64,000 bases of DNA from Centrapalus pauciflorus (GCA_020465985.1 JAANYP010004234.1:62001-126000), one strand, 5' to 3'. Positions 1-11,907 are shown, counted from the stretch's first letter. The notes: generated by a model from the letters alone, not told the origin. A program made the numbers and translations.

Positions 1-2355
1 GGACTGAGTGTTCAAAGGAACTGGAACATCTTCATAAAGAATCAATCCCAGCTCTCTCTGTTCACCAGCTGACTGTTTGGATCCTCCGGCTTCTTTCCCT
101 TGAGTTTCTGGCTCCTTCTCTGGATATGTCAGCATTAAAATCCCCGGCGTCGGTTGATCAAGCTTTCTCCTCTTCTCCCCCTCATGAGGAGCATCATCGG
201 AGTCTTCGTCATGCTCATCATGTTTCCTCTTAGATGAGGAAGCTTGAGCCTTGCAGGTCTCCTCCACTGCAGCTACTCGTTCTGAAAGATTACCCAACGC
301 AGTTACCACAGTATTTTCCAGGCTGATCATACGTTCTCTCATCTCGTCAAATTGATCAAAAACAAAATCCTTCAACTCTTCCTTCAACTCTTCTATAGCT
401 TGCTTTGAATCAGTTTGCTTGACAGACTCCTCTGCAACATCTTTTCCCTTTAAAAATTTCTGAATATTTGTCATTTGAGCCATTACTTCCGCTAACTGAT
501 TAGAAACATGCAAATTGACACCAGACACAGCTGCATTCAGTGCACTTGTCAAGGTTGACTCTGTAACAAAAGGGGATAAACTCACCACTGGGTCACGTAG
601 ACTTCCAGTTGACACAACAGTCGAACTTGTAAAAAGAACTTCTGTGTGGCCAGTGCTCAGAGTTGGTATTGGCGTTTCTCTGACTGGACTTCCACCCTCT
701 TCAAGTGACGGAGCAACAAATGCTTCCGTTACTAAGGGTGTTCCGGTGGGAACACTAAGTTCAGCCACACTTACTTCAACGAATGAAGTTGACTCAAGTG
801 TCCTAAATTGTATAGGATCTAGACTTTGTGATTCAAATGAAGTCGTACACACGGGCAGTTGTGCACTTGTTTCAATATCCATCAAGTCCAAGTGACTTTC
901 GGATAGATCGTGTGTTTCATCCCGGTGTTCAAATGAAACAATCTCCTGTTGAGAGGAGACTGAGTGGATAGGAAGGTGTGCAGTCGTCAGTGGGATACTG
1001 ACTTGTTCAATGCTAACTCTCATAGGAGAGCTAACAGCGGATGTAGCTATTTCCCGGATTTCTGGGCTTAGGACCTCCCTCACACTCTGTTCAGCTATCT
1101 GTACTATATCAATCATCAAACCTCCTCCCTCATGATGATCACCTCCATCATCATCATTATCATCATCATCAGCTCCTTCTCCCTCTTCTTCTTGAATATC
1201 AGATAATGTCCTCTCAGAATCTGACTTTTCTGCTTCTTCCTCACCACCCCTCACACTTCCTACACCCTCACTTACAGACTGGGCAACCTGAACTTCAGCC
1301 CCTTACTGAGGTTCCTCGATCCTTAAAGCTCCTGGGCTAAGAGAACTCGGTTCCTGAGTCTCTATAGGAGCATGATCTATTCTGTACAATTTCACATATT
1401 CACTTTCTTGATCTGCATATTTGAGTAATGACTCTGGAATTGGCATTATGTTAGCATTCGGGGAGTCTGGCACTTCATGTAAACTCATCATGACGTAGTC
1501 TGGGCATCTCTGAGAATTGGCTCTCTTTGGAATATTTTCATTGGCCCTTAATATCCCTCGAATAAGAATCTGGATAAACCTTTGAAGTGGAACAAACTTC
1601 CTTGCTCTATTTGTAGTCTTAGCCAGTACTATCTCCTTTAGATCCTCCCAGATACACAGAGCAAAATCATAATGTTTGTTGAATGCGATCCCATGAAATA
1701 TCCTCAGGCAATGAATGCTGCATCGGTCAATTCCAGTATGCTTTGAAGTCATGCAACGATTAATGATACCAAACAGTGTGTACCATTCGCCATTTAAACC
1801 ATTTCTGTGAAATTTAGAGCTTTTCGGAAGTGGCTTTGAGTAGCCTAGACAAATCAAATCATGAACAAGCTCTTCATCAGAAACAAAATCCTCAAAATCT
1901 GCTAACTCTGGAAAGTTCACAGTGTCTATTCGTCGTGGAAGAAATAAATTGTGACGTAGCCTTGCAAGAGTGATCTTTGTCTTGAATTGATCAATCGTCA
2001 CTTTAAAATGGTGATTACCATCCGCAGGAACAAATTTGACAGTATGCCAAAATTGTTGTAAGTACACTTGTGGAATAGACGGCTTATACTGAAGCAGATA
2101 ACCAAGAGGATGGCCTTTTAGAATGTCCACAATGATCGGATGGCTTACTTTTATAACTTTGGGATCTAAACGGTGGTTATTGTCCCTGAAAGGAAGGCAA
2201 TGTTTTGGCTTTACAAGTTGATTATCTGGAATAATATGGGTTTGTGAAGAACGGGCTACAGAGGTTGATCTGACTGGGGTAGAAACGAGGGTATGATTTG
2301 ATGATGATTGAGCATCAGAGGAATTTGAATTTTGGGATTGCACAGGAGATGCCAT
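1..2355 (-). pseudogene. Extra ORF downstream of pol, element 1, broken by a stop codon
   Basis: The minus-strand frame starts at the ATG at 2355 (MASPVQS) and runs 350 codons to a TAA at 1303-1305, where element 2 has CAA (Gln) in the same context; it is therefore a C-to-T nonsense change. The same frame stays open from 1302 to base 1 and matches element 2 through the acidic run, the coiled coil and the basic motif. About the first 330 residues form the conserved globular part of this ORF family, which I recognise from plant, mainly Asteraceae, LTR elements; its function is unknown. The position matches the 'envelope-like' ORF of Sireviruses, but I see no membrane segment. A splice-acceptor-like site lies just before the ATG. 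Confidence 0.85.
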
Positions 2356-2361
2356 TTGAAT

Positions 2362-2380
2362 ACCTGTAAAAAATAAAATT
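2362..2380 (-). promoter_or_regulatory. Splice-acceptor-like site before the extra ORF (element 1)
   Basis: In the sense direction a T-rich tract ends in TACAG followed by G, eight bases before the ATG of the extra ORF. The same arrangement is conserved in element 2. I infer a 3' splice site for a subgenomic RNA; no donor has been fixed. Confidence 0.45.
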
Positions 2381-2646
2381 CATGTAAGGCTTACCAAGTA
2401 CACAAAGAACAACCTACAAAATGTAGAAAAACTTGTAACATTTTATCAGAAATTGCAAAAACTTGTGATTTTCTGTTTAAAGCATCGGGATTCCTGACAA
2501 TAATTGAAAAATTATTGAGAGGACTCCAAAGTCAATCGTTTAGAGACCAATGTTAGAAAAACACAAATTTATAACAATTTCTTAAAAAATGTGACATTTT
2601 TCTTAAAACTTTAAAATACTACATTTAGAAAAATTTTCTGATGAAA

Positions 2647-3262
2647 CTCGAATGAAACTACACGTTTCTCGAATGACTCTTTAACAATCTCGGGTGACAC
2701 ATGAAACAACTCGAATAAGTCTACACCCAACTCGAATGATGTATACATGGAACTCGAATAATACTCTGTGAAACTCGAATAAAGATTTGAGTTTTCTCGA
2801 ATGATGAAATTTAAAACTCGATTAAGTCACTACAAAACTCGAATGTCATATACATGAAACTCGAATGTAACATGTATTGAACTTGAATGGAAAATGGGAT
2901 CCAACACCCAACTCGAATGACTAAGTCATTTTCTCGATTAGATCATAGTCCCAACTCGAATAACCTTTGAAGCACTTATTTTCTGAAAATTTTCCAAGTG
3001 TTACACCCACACTTGTTAACTCGCATAGAACCCAAATATTTCTCGAATGAGTCATGATGCAACTCGAATTATTCTCAGATAAAACTCGAATGACACATAT
3101 AGGCAACTCGAATGACATACATATCAACTCGAATGACTCTGTCATTCAACTCGAATGACTCTTTGACAACTCGAATGGAACTGTTGATCAACTCGAATAA
3201 TACTTTCAATAAACTCGAATGAAGATGTTGATCAACTCGAATAACACTTCCAATAAACTCGA
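2647..3262 (-). repeat. CTCGA array, 21-22 bp period, between pol and extra ORF (element 1)
   Basis: I count 27 core motifs (CTCGA or one change) starting at 2647, 2668, 2689, 2710, 2731, 2753, 2774, 2796 and so on to 3258. Most spacings are 21 or 22; exceptions are 30, 65 and 20. The common wording is AACTCGAATGA on the plus strand, TCATTCGAGTT on the sense strand, with variable spacers. A short open frame (2921-3145) is only the repeat read through. Confidence 0.9.
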
Positions 3263-4194
3263 ATGAAGCTTTATTCGAGAAACTTCTTTTTATTTTTCTA
3301 CAAGTCTAAAACTCACTTATTTTGATGAATTTAATTTCAAGGATCAATTTCAGACTTTTAAAACAAGTACCCCTTCGAAAATGTATTTTAAACACATTTA
3401 TTTTACTGAACTTTGAACAAAAACAACTTTAAAGTTGTTAAAAATTCAAATTTCAGAATATTCAAGAACTCGAAACTGTTTTATTTGAAAGATCAGTGAT
3501 TCTGTTTGTGTGATGTAAAAATGACTTATGAAATTTTAGATTCATAATCATAGTACCAATTCGAGCCTTATCACACATTTAATTTCAACTTTATGAACAA
3601 ATACCATGAGTTGCCATTAACAGTCAAGAACTCAAAAAAAATACAAACAGGTAGAAGCAAACTATATACAAAAAAAATACTAAGCAGATATACTAACCAT
3701 ATAAAGAAACAAACTAAAAAGAAAAAAAAATACGAACGTTTACTCACAATTTTGATGAAAAAATTGTCGGTTGGTGGGTTTTTGAGGTTTCTTCGAAGGG
3801 AAGAAATCTATTTGGAGAAGATGAGGAAATGTATTTTCCGAAAAAGTAAATTTGAATTTGAAAATTCAAATTTATATCCTCATTTACCCGGCCCATTTTT
3901 TTTTTGAATTTTCAAATTTGAAAAATCCGGCCCATTATCTAAATCAACTTAGCCCACACACTAACTTTTCAATCAAAAATTGTGACTAAAAAAAAAATTA
4001 ACTACACAAAAAAAAATTTTAAATGGACTAAAGAAAATATTTTTGTAAAAAAAAAAAACAAACAAAAACAAAAAAAAAAAAAAAATTAAAATGAAAGAAA
4101 GAAAGAAAAAAAATTTACACAAACAACAAAAAATTATTAATCAAAAAACAAAACAAACACTAAAAAAAAATAACAGTATTAACAAAATGTAATT
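3263..4194 (-). other. A/T-rich noncoding spacer of element 1
   Basis: No coding signal is seen on the sense strand. The stretch holds AT-rich DNA, A-rich runs (3960-4170) and a plus-strand open frame (3593-3907) of low complexity that is antisense to the element. It corresponds to 21560-22457 of element 2. Confidence 0.6.
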
Positions 4195-4330
4195 GCTCCC
4201 CCTTGAATTTCTGAATGTTGCTCCCCCTCAACTTATGATTTCATTTTTCAAATCTGCTCCCCCTACAAAATAACAGATAATTTTTATCAGATTTATACAA
4301 AATCAGATAAAATGCTTTTCTGCTCCCCCT
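4195..4330 (-). promoter_or_regulatory. Cluster of four polypurine tracts after pol (element 1)
   Basis: Four GCTCCCCCT blocks (sense AGGGGGAGC) lie at 4195, 4220, 4255 and 4322. Clustered GGGGGAG tracts are a described Sirevirus signature. They may act as additional plus-strand primers; that role is inferred. Confidence 0.7.
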
Positions 4331-4468
4331 GCACATGACATTCCAGATCTCGTTAAATTCTCAAGTATATAAACTTTTTATGAATCATGAATTTAACATC
4401 AGATAAACATCACTTTAAAAAATGAAAATTTTAAAATTAAAATTTTGAAACTACTGAATTATTAAATC

Positions 4469-6847
4469 TTAACGATTCAACATACCTAATTTGTATACCA
4501 AAAAATTAAACCGCTTTTCATCTAACGCTTTGGTAAACAAATCAGCTAGTTGATATTCAGTAGGTACAAAATATAATTCTATATTTCCATTTTCTACATG
4601 ATCTTTAATGAAATGATACCGAATGTCTATGTGTTTCGTTTTTGAATGTTGCACCGGATTTGATGCAATAGCGATTGCACTCTGAGAATCACAGTATATT
4701 GGAATCTTCGTTGGTGTAAACCCGTAATCACGTAGTTGGCTTTTCATCCACAACACTTGAGAACAGCAAGAAGATACAGCCACGTACTCTGCTTCAGCTG
4801 TTGACAATGAAACACAGTGTTGTTTCTTGGATGACCAACATACGGGTTTGTCACCTAAGAATTGTACTGCTCCTGACGTACTTTTTCTGTCCATCTTATC
4901 ACCTGCGTGATCAGCGTCAGAAAAAGCAGTCAGATGAAATGAAGACTCCCTAGGTTACCACAAACCAAGATTTGGAGTACCTTTGAGATATCTTAAAATT
5001 CGTTTTGCAGCAGTTAAGTGTGATTCTTTTGGATTTGCCTGATATCTAGCACAGACACATGTAGCAAACATAATATCTGGTCTACTGGCTGTTAAGTACA
5101 TTAATGACCCAATTATACCTCGATAATGGGTTACATCTACAGGTTTTCCTGAGATGTCCGCATCGAGTTTTGATTTTGAATCCGGAGCCATGGGAGTTTT
5201 CATAGGAGTACTATTGACCATGTTAAATTTCTTTAACATGTCTTGGATATATTTTGACTGATTGATAAAAATACCATCAGTCAATTGTTTTACTTGTAAA
5301 CCTAAGAAAAAAATTATTTCCCCCATCATGCTCATTTCAAATTTCTGGGACATTAAAAACGCGAATTTCTTACAAAATTCTGGATTTGTAGACCCAAATA
5401 TTATATCATCTACATATATCTGTATTACTATGATATCTGGCCCCTGACGTTTTATAAACAGGGTTGTGTCAACTGCACCTTTTGTAAATCCACATTTCAA
5501 CAGATATGTTGAAAGTGCATCATACCAAGCACGAGGTGCTTGTTTAAGGCCATACAGTGACTTATCCAAAATATATACATGATCAGGTTTCGAAGGATCA
5601 GTAAACCCTTCGGGCTGATATGTATATACTTCATCTGTTAGCTCCCCGTTTAAAAACGCAGTTTTGACATCCATTTGATATACTGTAAAATTTTTATGTG
5701 CGGCAAAAGCTAAAAACATCCTTATAGCTTCAATGCGTGCAACTGGTGCGAATGTTTCATCATAATTAATTCCTTCTTGTTGACTGTATCCTTTGGCCAC
5801 GAGACGAGCTTTATTCCTGATAATGACACCGTGTTCATCTTTCTTGTTCTTGAAGATCCATTTCGTGCCAATTATAGATTTGTCTTTTGGTCGCTCAACA
5901 AGCCTCCAAACCTTTAATCGTTCGAACTGGTTGAGTTCCTCTTGCATCGCCACAATCCACTCAGCATCCAGAAGGGCTTCTTTTACATTTTTAGGCTCAA
6001 TCTTACTCAAAAAATTTGAAAATAAGCATTCATTTATTGTAGCCCTTCTGGTTTGGACTGATGAAGATGGATCACCAATGATATTCTCTATTGGGTGATT
6101 TCTTGTCCACTTAACTGTATGTGGAAACGGTTCTATTGGGTCTTGGTTGGGATTGGAATCAAAATATGGTTCGGGATTTGTTGCAGATGTTGTAGGTGGA
6201 ACATCTGAGGTAGAAGCTTCTGACTGTTCAGAAGTAATAGGGGTTTCAGAAGTATGTGGAGGCTCAATTGGTTGTACAGTCTCAGTAGTTGACTGCACCT
6301 TTGCTGTTGAAGCTTCTCCAGTTTCTTCTGAACTTTGTTGTTGAGAGAGATCTGAAACTACGACTGGATCTTCAGTGATCCTATCAGGCACCAAATTTTG
6401 AACATTAGATTTGGGAGTTTCAAAATAATCATCATAAAAGTTCTCAAACAACTTATTTAATTCATTTTGTTCAGCATTTTGTTTATTTGACTCCAATGAA
6501 GTCTGCATGTTAGGTCCGGGTTCTGAACTGGTGTGTTCAGAAGCCATCACCACTCCTTCGTCAAATTTAACATTTACGCTCTCGTTGACTATCTTGGTTC
6601 TCTTGTTGTAGATTCGGAAAGCAACCGACTCCTTTGAATACCCGATGAAGATTCCTTCATCTGCCTTTTGATTAAACTTTCCCAGATTGTCTTTATCATT
6701 CAATATAAAGCATCTGCAACCAAAGACATGGAAAAATTTAACATTAGGTATTCGTTTATTGATCATCTCATACGGAGTCTTTCCGAATCTTTTATTTATT
6801 ATTGAACGGTTTTGTGTGAAACATGCTGTTGCAACCGCTTCTGCTCA
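4469..6847 (-). pseudogene. pol: Copia reverse transcriptase and RNase H, element 1, interrupted
   Basis: This is the end of pol: it copies element RNA into DNA and removes the RNA strand inside the virus-like particle. The frame 6766-4955 carries the integrase C-terminal part, a Ser/Thr/Pro/Glu-rich linker, and the RT with its YVDD catalytic motif at 5405-5416. The same frame continues at 4894-4469 with RNase H and the LADLFTKAL ending typical of copia pol. Two substitutions break it: TGA at 6845-6847 where the conserved tryptophan codon TGG is expected after integrase, and TAA at the end of the RT frame (4955-4957), where element 2 has TAC (Tyr). All parts are in one frame, so the original was a single polyprotein. 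Confidence 0.93.
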
Positions 6848-7819
6848 CAAGAACAATGGTAAATTGGAGTAGGCCAACATCGTCCTAGCTGCTTCCACTA
6901 GTGTCCGATTTCTTCTTTCAACGACACCGTTTTGTTGTGGAGTCCGAGCAGCTGAGAATTGATGTGTAATTCCAACTGAATTTAAGAACGAGTCTAATGA
7001 TTTGTTCTTGAACTCTGTTCCATTGTCTGAGCGAATTGTCTGGATGGTGAGTTGCAACTTTACTTGTATTTTTCGGATGAAGTCGATGATAGATTCGGTT
7101 GCATCTGATTTGGATTTCAGGAAAAACACCCATGTGTATCGTGAGTAGTCATCAACTATCACCAATACATATCTTTTCTTATTTATACTTTGTACTCTCA
7201 TTGGTCCACACAAATCCATATGCAGTAACTCTAATGCTCTTGTGGATGAGTGTACTGTTTTGGATTTGTGTGTGGCTTTTGTCATCTTTCCTTTTTCACA
7301 TGCCGCACATAGTTGCTCTTTTTGAAATTTTAGCGCCGGCAGCCCTTTAACTAACCCTCCTTTTGCTAGGTTGGTCAGTTCATTGAAATTTAGATGTGAA
7401 AGGCGACGATGCCACAGCCATGCTGTTTTAGATGTTGCTTTTGACAATAAGCAGACATCTTTCTTCAGATTGATCGAGGCTAAATCAATGGAGTATAGAT
7501 TTGTTTTCCTGTTTCCTGCTAGAATTTCTTTTCCTTGTGCTGATCTGATGCTGCACCGATTGGCTTTAAAGTTGACTTCTAACCCCTTATCACACAGTTG
7601 TCCAATACTGAATAGATTATGACCAAGACCGTCAACATAAAAGACCTTTTGGATTGTGATTTTGTCATACTTCAGACTTCCGTATCCCTTGATCGGACAA
7701 AACTGATCGTTTCCAAATCTTACCGTCCCACAGAACTTTTCTACAAAGTCCGTGAGTGTGTCTCGTTGTCCGGTCATGTGTTTGGAGCATCCCGAATCAA
7801 GGTACCAGACATGGTTTAC
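6845..7819 (-). pseudogene. pol: Copia protease and integrase, element 1
   Basis: The frame is open from just after a TAG at 7820-7822 to the TGA at 6845. It starts with the aspartic protease motif DSG at 7790-7798, followed by the FSIGQL segment. Integrase then shows its zinc-binding HHCC (WHRRLSH, then CAAC) and the catalytic D, D, E residues (in MDLCGP, SDNGTEF and the VVERRN segment). Protease cuts the polyprotein and integrase joins the cDNA to chromosomal DNA. It lies in the same frame as gag and RT but in a different frame from the coiled-coil section in between, so a frameshift lies near 7800-7830. It ends at a premature stop. Confidence 0.92.
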
Positions 7820-9563
7820 CTATAAAACGTAATAGCACATGAGGTACCCACTTGTAGTTGGGTACTTTAGTTTTAGGTAAAACATGCATAGTATCATTTG
7901 TTTTTCTAACTGATATGGCTTTAGGCTTATCGTTTGAATTTATTTTAGGTACCCATTTTTGAATTGTTCTTTTGGGTATCCACTTTTGTACAATTCGCTG
8001 TGGAATTGTTTTTGAAATTTTTATCTGTGGATCCTTTTTCTGTTCATACAATGAGTCCTTTTTCTTTGGTTGCCACACAAGCTTATTATACTTCACAGTT
8101 TCAGACTTACAAACATAAGAATTCAAAGCAATTAATTTTGATCTTGAAAACTTAATACAAGAATTATTAACAATTTTATCATTATTACAGACAGAATGTT
8201 CAATTTTGCTGTTTCTATCTGTAACAATTTTTTCTTTCACGCGCCATTCTTGTTTTATAATCTTGTTTTTCTCTTCTCTTTGCTTCTTTCGCCACACTTG
8301 TTTTCTCGACCCGTTCACAACGTTATCTGACATAAAAGAAGTTTGAGAATTAGAAGATTTAGATGCTTGTTTTTTCTGTAACCTTTTCATACCTGTTGAA
8401 GATTTGACTTTACGTGCAAAAGAGTCCGTTGATGAGGATGATTCACCCTTTTCAAAACTAGGAGACTGAACAAACAATTTTGTTTTCTCCTTCTTTTGTT
8501 TCACTGATGGTGAATATTCAGATGGTTTTAAAGAGTCTGTAGTCATTCTTTGCAGAATTTTAACAGATTCTTTATTACCAGTTGATAGTTTGTTAGTCAA
8601 AGGTTTGATAAATTCACCAATTTTACCGAATCTTTGATCTAATAAATTAATATCAGAGTGCATGAACAGATCAAATTCTTTTTCTGAATTTATAGAATCC
8701 ATAGAAATAGATGAATGTGGATCAGACACATTTATGTTTTTAGACTTATCTTGCAACTTTTGTTCTATTTTTAGTAATTCAGACTTGAGTGTTCCATTCT
8801 CTGTCTCAAAACTTTTAATTTTCATTTCTAAATCAGAATTTATCTGTTCTAAAATTGAATTTGGTAAATATAGTTTTTGAGACTGAGTTGGTAATTCAGA
8901 CAAATCCTTTTCAGAATAAGTTTGAATGTACTCTTCTTTAGTATCAACAATGTTGCTGTTTTCATTTATCTTGGTATAGTCAACATAATTTTGCATTTTG
9001 TCTGATCTTGACCTTTTAATTTCTTCACTGGATTCTACTTCTTCAGATGCTTTCAAGAATGTCATTTTTAATCCTAAATTCATGTATCTGACATCATATA
9101 ATGTTGGTGAATGTGATATAGCTTTTGTCAGATACTTAGGATTTTCCCAACCAATACCAGATTTAGAGTTATAAAACTCTGTATCTTTTGGTTGATTTAA
9201 ATATATTGTTTGATCTGTTTGCCCTCTTTTAATAAATTCGTCCTCCATCTTCTTTATTTTCTCATAGAGTTTAGTTCTTTCTTCAAATATGGCATGATAT
9301 TTTACAGAAAAGTTTGAGGCTTCTAATTCAGTTATTCGCAGACTTTCTTGTAAATCAGATATTTTGTGATTCAGATTGAGTATATTGCTTTGAAGTTCTT
9401 TTTCCTTATCTTGTAAGTCTGAGACAGCTCGTAAAGCTAAGGCTTTATCTTTGGAAAAATCTAGGACTAAATTGTGTTCATTTAGAAGTTTTTTTTCCAA
9501 AGAATGAACCTTTTTCTTTTCTGCTTTTAAGGATTTTTCAAACTTTTTAAGCATGAAAGCCAT
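7797..9563 (-). pseudogene. Gag/pol linker with coiled coil and KWVPK repeats, element 1
   Basis: This 588-residue section follows the zinc-knuckle part of gag. Its first half is a long heptad-rich coiled coil (Lys/Glu/Leu rich from the first residues). The middle is Ser/Lys rich. The end is basic with repeated W-(V/I/Q)-P-K/H motifs. Elements 3 and 4 carry homologous coiled coils ending in the same KWVPK repeats. It is out of frame with gag upstream (shift near 9620-9640) and with protease downstream (shift near 7800-7830). Sense codons continue upstream of the listed ATG into the gag sequence, so ATG 9563 is probably not a true start. A role in particle assembly is inferred from the coiled coil only. 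Confidence 0.8.
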
Positions 9564-9580
9564 ATTAGTTAGTTTTTCTT

Positions 9581-11119
9581 CTAATATGCATGAGTCGTCA
9601 ATATCAGAATCTGAAATAGAATTACCTCCTGTCCTTCTGAATCCTCTGAGTTATCAGACTCTGAATCCTCCTCATTTTCAGCTTTATTTTGACCAGATGC
9701 CATTAATGCAATTTCTTCTTTTTCTTCCTCTTCATCAGAATCAGATTCTCTCCTCTCTTCATCCTCTTCATCCGTCAGTCCAACCCACACCTCATCTTCA
9801 GCTATCATAGCTGATTCACTCAGTTCAGATTCATTGAAGATTTCTGACTTTAAACAGATTTGGGCATCTTCATCTAAAATGTCATCATCTTCGGATAACT
9901 GTAACCAATGATCATCCTCCGCCATAAGAGCTTTGCCTGACTCTTTCTCTTTGGCTAAGAGGGCCTTTCTTGTATAGTAGTCTGAATTTTTGACTACTGG
10001 AGATCTGCATTCCCGGGCATAGTGACCTGGTTTTCCACAGTTATAGCAATTCTGTTCAGATTCCTTCTTGGTTGATTTATCTGACTTCTCATATTTGTCA
10101 GACTTTCGTGCACTACTTTCTCCAGCTTTCTCATACTTATCCTTTTTCTCAACTTTCCTTGAGCCTGTTTTGTAGCGCATTTTGTTGTTTGTTGGCTTCC
10201 TGTAAAATTTCTTCTGAAATGCCTTTGTAAGCAGTGCCATCTGTTTTTTCATCTCTTCAATCTCTGAATCTGCAGATGAATCTGATGATTCTGATTCTGA
10301 TGATGTACTGCTGATTACCGCTCTTTTCTCCTTTTTGAGCTTGTATTTATACTTTTTCTCCGCCAGTAGAGCTAGTGGATCAGCAGTTTCTTTTTCCGCT
10401 TTCTTCTTTCCAGATATTTTCCTCAAAACAACTTCTTGGTAGTTGTTGAGGTTTTCAAATAGCATATGAAAATCCATCTCCTCTATATCTTTCGTTTGTT
10501 GGATGATCATAGCATATTTTTCCCATTCTGGATTTAGGACATTTANNNNNNNNNNNNNNNNNNNNNNNNNNNNNNNNNNNNNNNNNNNNNNNNNNNNNNN
10601 NNNNNNNNNNNNNNNNNNNNNNNNNNNNNNNNNNNNNNNNNNNNNNNNNNNNNNNNNNNNNNNNNNNNNNNNNNNNNNNNNNNNNNNNNNNNNNNNNNNN
10701 NNNNNNNNNNNNNNNNNNNNNNNNNNNNNNNNNNNNNNNNNNNNNNNNNNNNNNNNNNNNNNNNNNNNNNNNNNNNNNNNNNNNNNNNNNNNNNNNNNNN
10801 NNNNNNNNNNNNNNNNNNNNNNNNNNNNNNNNNNNNNNNNNNNNNNNNNNNNNNNNNNNNNNNNNNNNNNNNNNNNNNNNNNNNNNNNNNNNNNNNNNNN
10901 NNNNNNNNNNNNNNNNNNNNNNNNNNNNNNNNNNNNNNNNNNNNNNNNNNNNNNNNNNNNNNNNNNNNNNNNNNNNNNNNNNNNNNNNNNNNNNNNNNNN
11001 NNNNNNNNNNNNNNNNNNNNNNNNNNNNNNNNNNNNNNNNNNNNNNNNNNNNNNNNNNNNNNNNNNNNNNNNNNNNNNNNNNNNNNNNNNNNNNNNNNNN
11101 NNNNNNNNNNNNNNNNNNN
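9581..11119 (-). pseudogene. gag: Gag with CCHC zinc knuckle, element 1 (start lost in N gap)
   Basis: The readable part (10545-9581) has a capsid-like helical segment, Ser/Asp/Glu-rich stretches, a Lys/Ser-rich stretch and one zinc knuckle of the CX2CX4HX4C type (CYNCGKPGHYAREC), which binds element RNA. A very acidic tail follows. The start codon falls in or near the 574-N gap and cannot be placed. The frame ends shortly after a one-base shift near 9630, where the sense sequence carries on in another frame into the coiled-coil section. The frame seemingly continuing through the gap and using a TTG start near 11140 is not evidence of the true N-terminus. Confidence 0.85.
10546..11119. other. 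Assembly gap (574 N)
   Basis: Unresolved bases inside gag of element 1. The true gap length is unknown. Confidence 0.99.
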
Positions 11120-11283
11120 GGAAACTTTAACCAAGATCAAATGAACTCCGAATGAGATTGAAAAATTTGATCACACCTTGAAATACAGATTAGTACTGAA
11201 ATCTACAACACAATGACTTGTTAGTAGCAATAAGCAGTTTGAATCAAGCAGTGAATTGTGTTTGGATTAATGTGTGTGACAAA

Positions 11284-11907
11284 CTTGAATGATTCTTGTG
11301 TTAAACTCGATTGTGTCTTTTCCCAAACTCGATTGGATCTTTGATCAAACTCGATTGATTCTTTGAACAAATTCGAATGTGTGTTTGATCAAACTCGAAT
11401 CAAGTATATGAAATTCACTCTCGAATGAGTCTTCTGTTAAACACGAATGAATGTTATACAAAACTCGAATGAGTGTTTTGTAAAACTCGAATCAATGTTA
11501 TAGAAAACTCGAATGTGTCTGTTGCAAAACTCGAGTGAATACAACTTGAATGGGTCTTTTATAAATCTCGAATAGGTCTTATATAAAACTCGAGTGAGTC
11601 TTATATAAAACTCGAATGAGCTTTATATAAAACTCGAAGCTGTCTTATATAAAACTCGAATGTCTTATATAAAACTCGAATTGGTCTTATACAAAACTCG
11701 AAAGAGTCTTGTATAAAACTCGATTTAGTCTTATATAAAACTCGAATTGTTCTGAAATTCTAGTTGTCAACTCGAATATTACAGTTTGGCAACTCGAGTA
11801 ATAGTAAGACCCAACTCGAATGACAAAGCTAACCGACTCGATTATCTAAGATTCCCGACTCGATTAACTAAAATACCCGACTCGATTAACTGTTATATTC
11901 AACTCGA
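11284..11907 (-). repeat. CTCGA array, strict 22-bp period, in leader of element 1
   Basis: I count 29 cores (CTCGA or a one-base variant) at 11284, 11306, 11328, 11350, 11372, 11394, 11420 and on to 11903. Of 28 intervals, 24 are exactly 22 bases; the others are 26, 15, 20 and 30. The consensus on the plus strand is roughly AAACTCGAATGAGTCTTATA; the spacer varies much more than the core. The array lies between the primer-binding site and gag, in the transcribed leader. Confidence 0.93.

Noticed and set aside
515..895. Plus-strand ORF of 126 codons (and its counterpart at 18710-19093)
   Set aside because: Exact antisense of the Ser/Thr-rich part of the extra ORF; conservation is explained by the minus-strand frame.
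2921..3145. 74-codon minus-strand ORF in the CTCGA array
   Set aside because: Reads through the phased repeat with no conserved counterpart in element 2.
2647..3262. Spaced short repeats could be taken for a CRISPR array
   Set aside because: The conserved core is only 5-10 bases, spacers are not unique inserts, and the array lies inside a plant LTR retrotransposon with 21-22 base units.
3593..3907. 104-codon lysine-rich plus-strand ORF
   Set aside because: Low-complexity A-rich spacer; not open in the corresponding part of element 2.
5262..7825. Several plus-strand ORFs of 60-100 codons
   Set aside because: Antisense shadows of integrase and RT on the minus strand; the same shadows occur opposite pol of element 2.
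10503..11144. 213-codon plus-strand ORF
   Set aside because: Consists mostly of the N gap.
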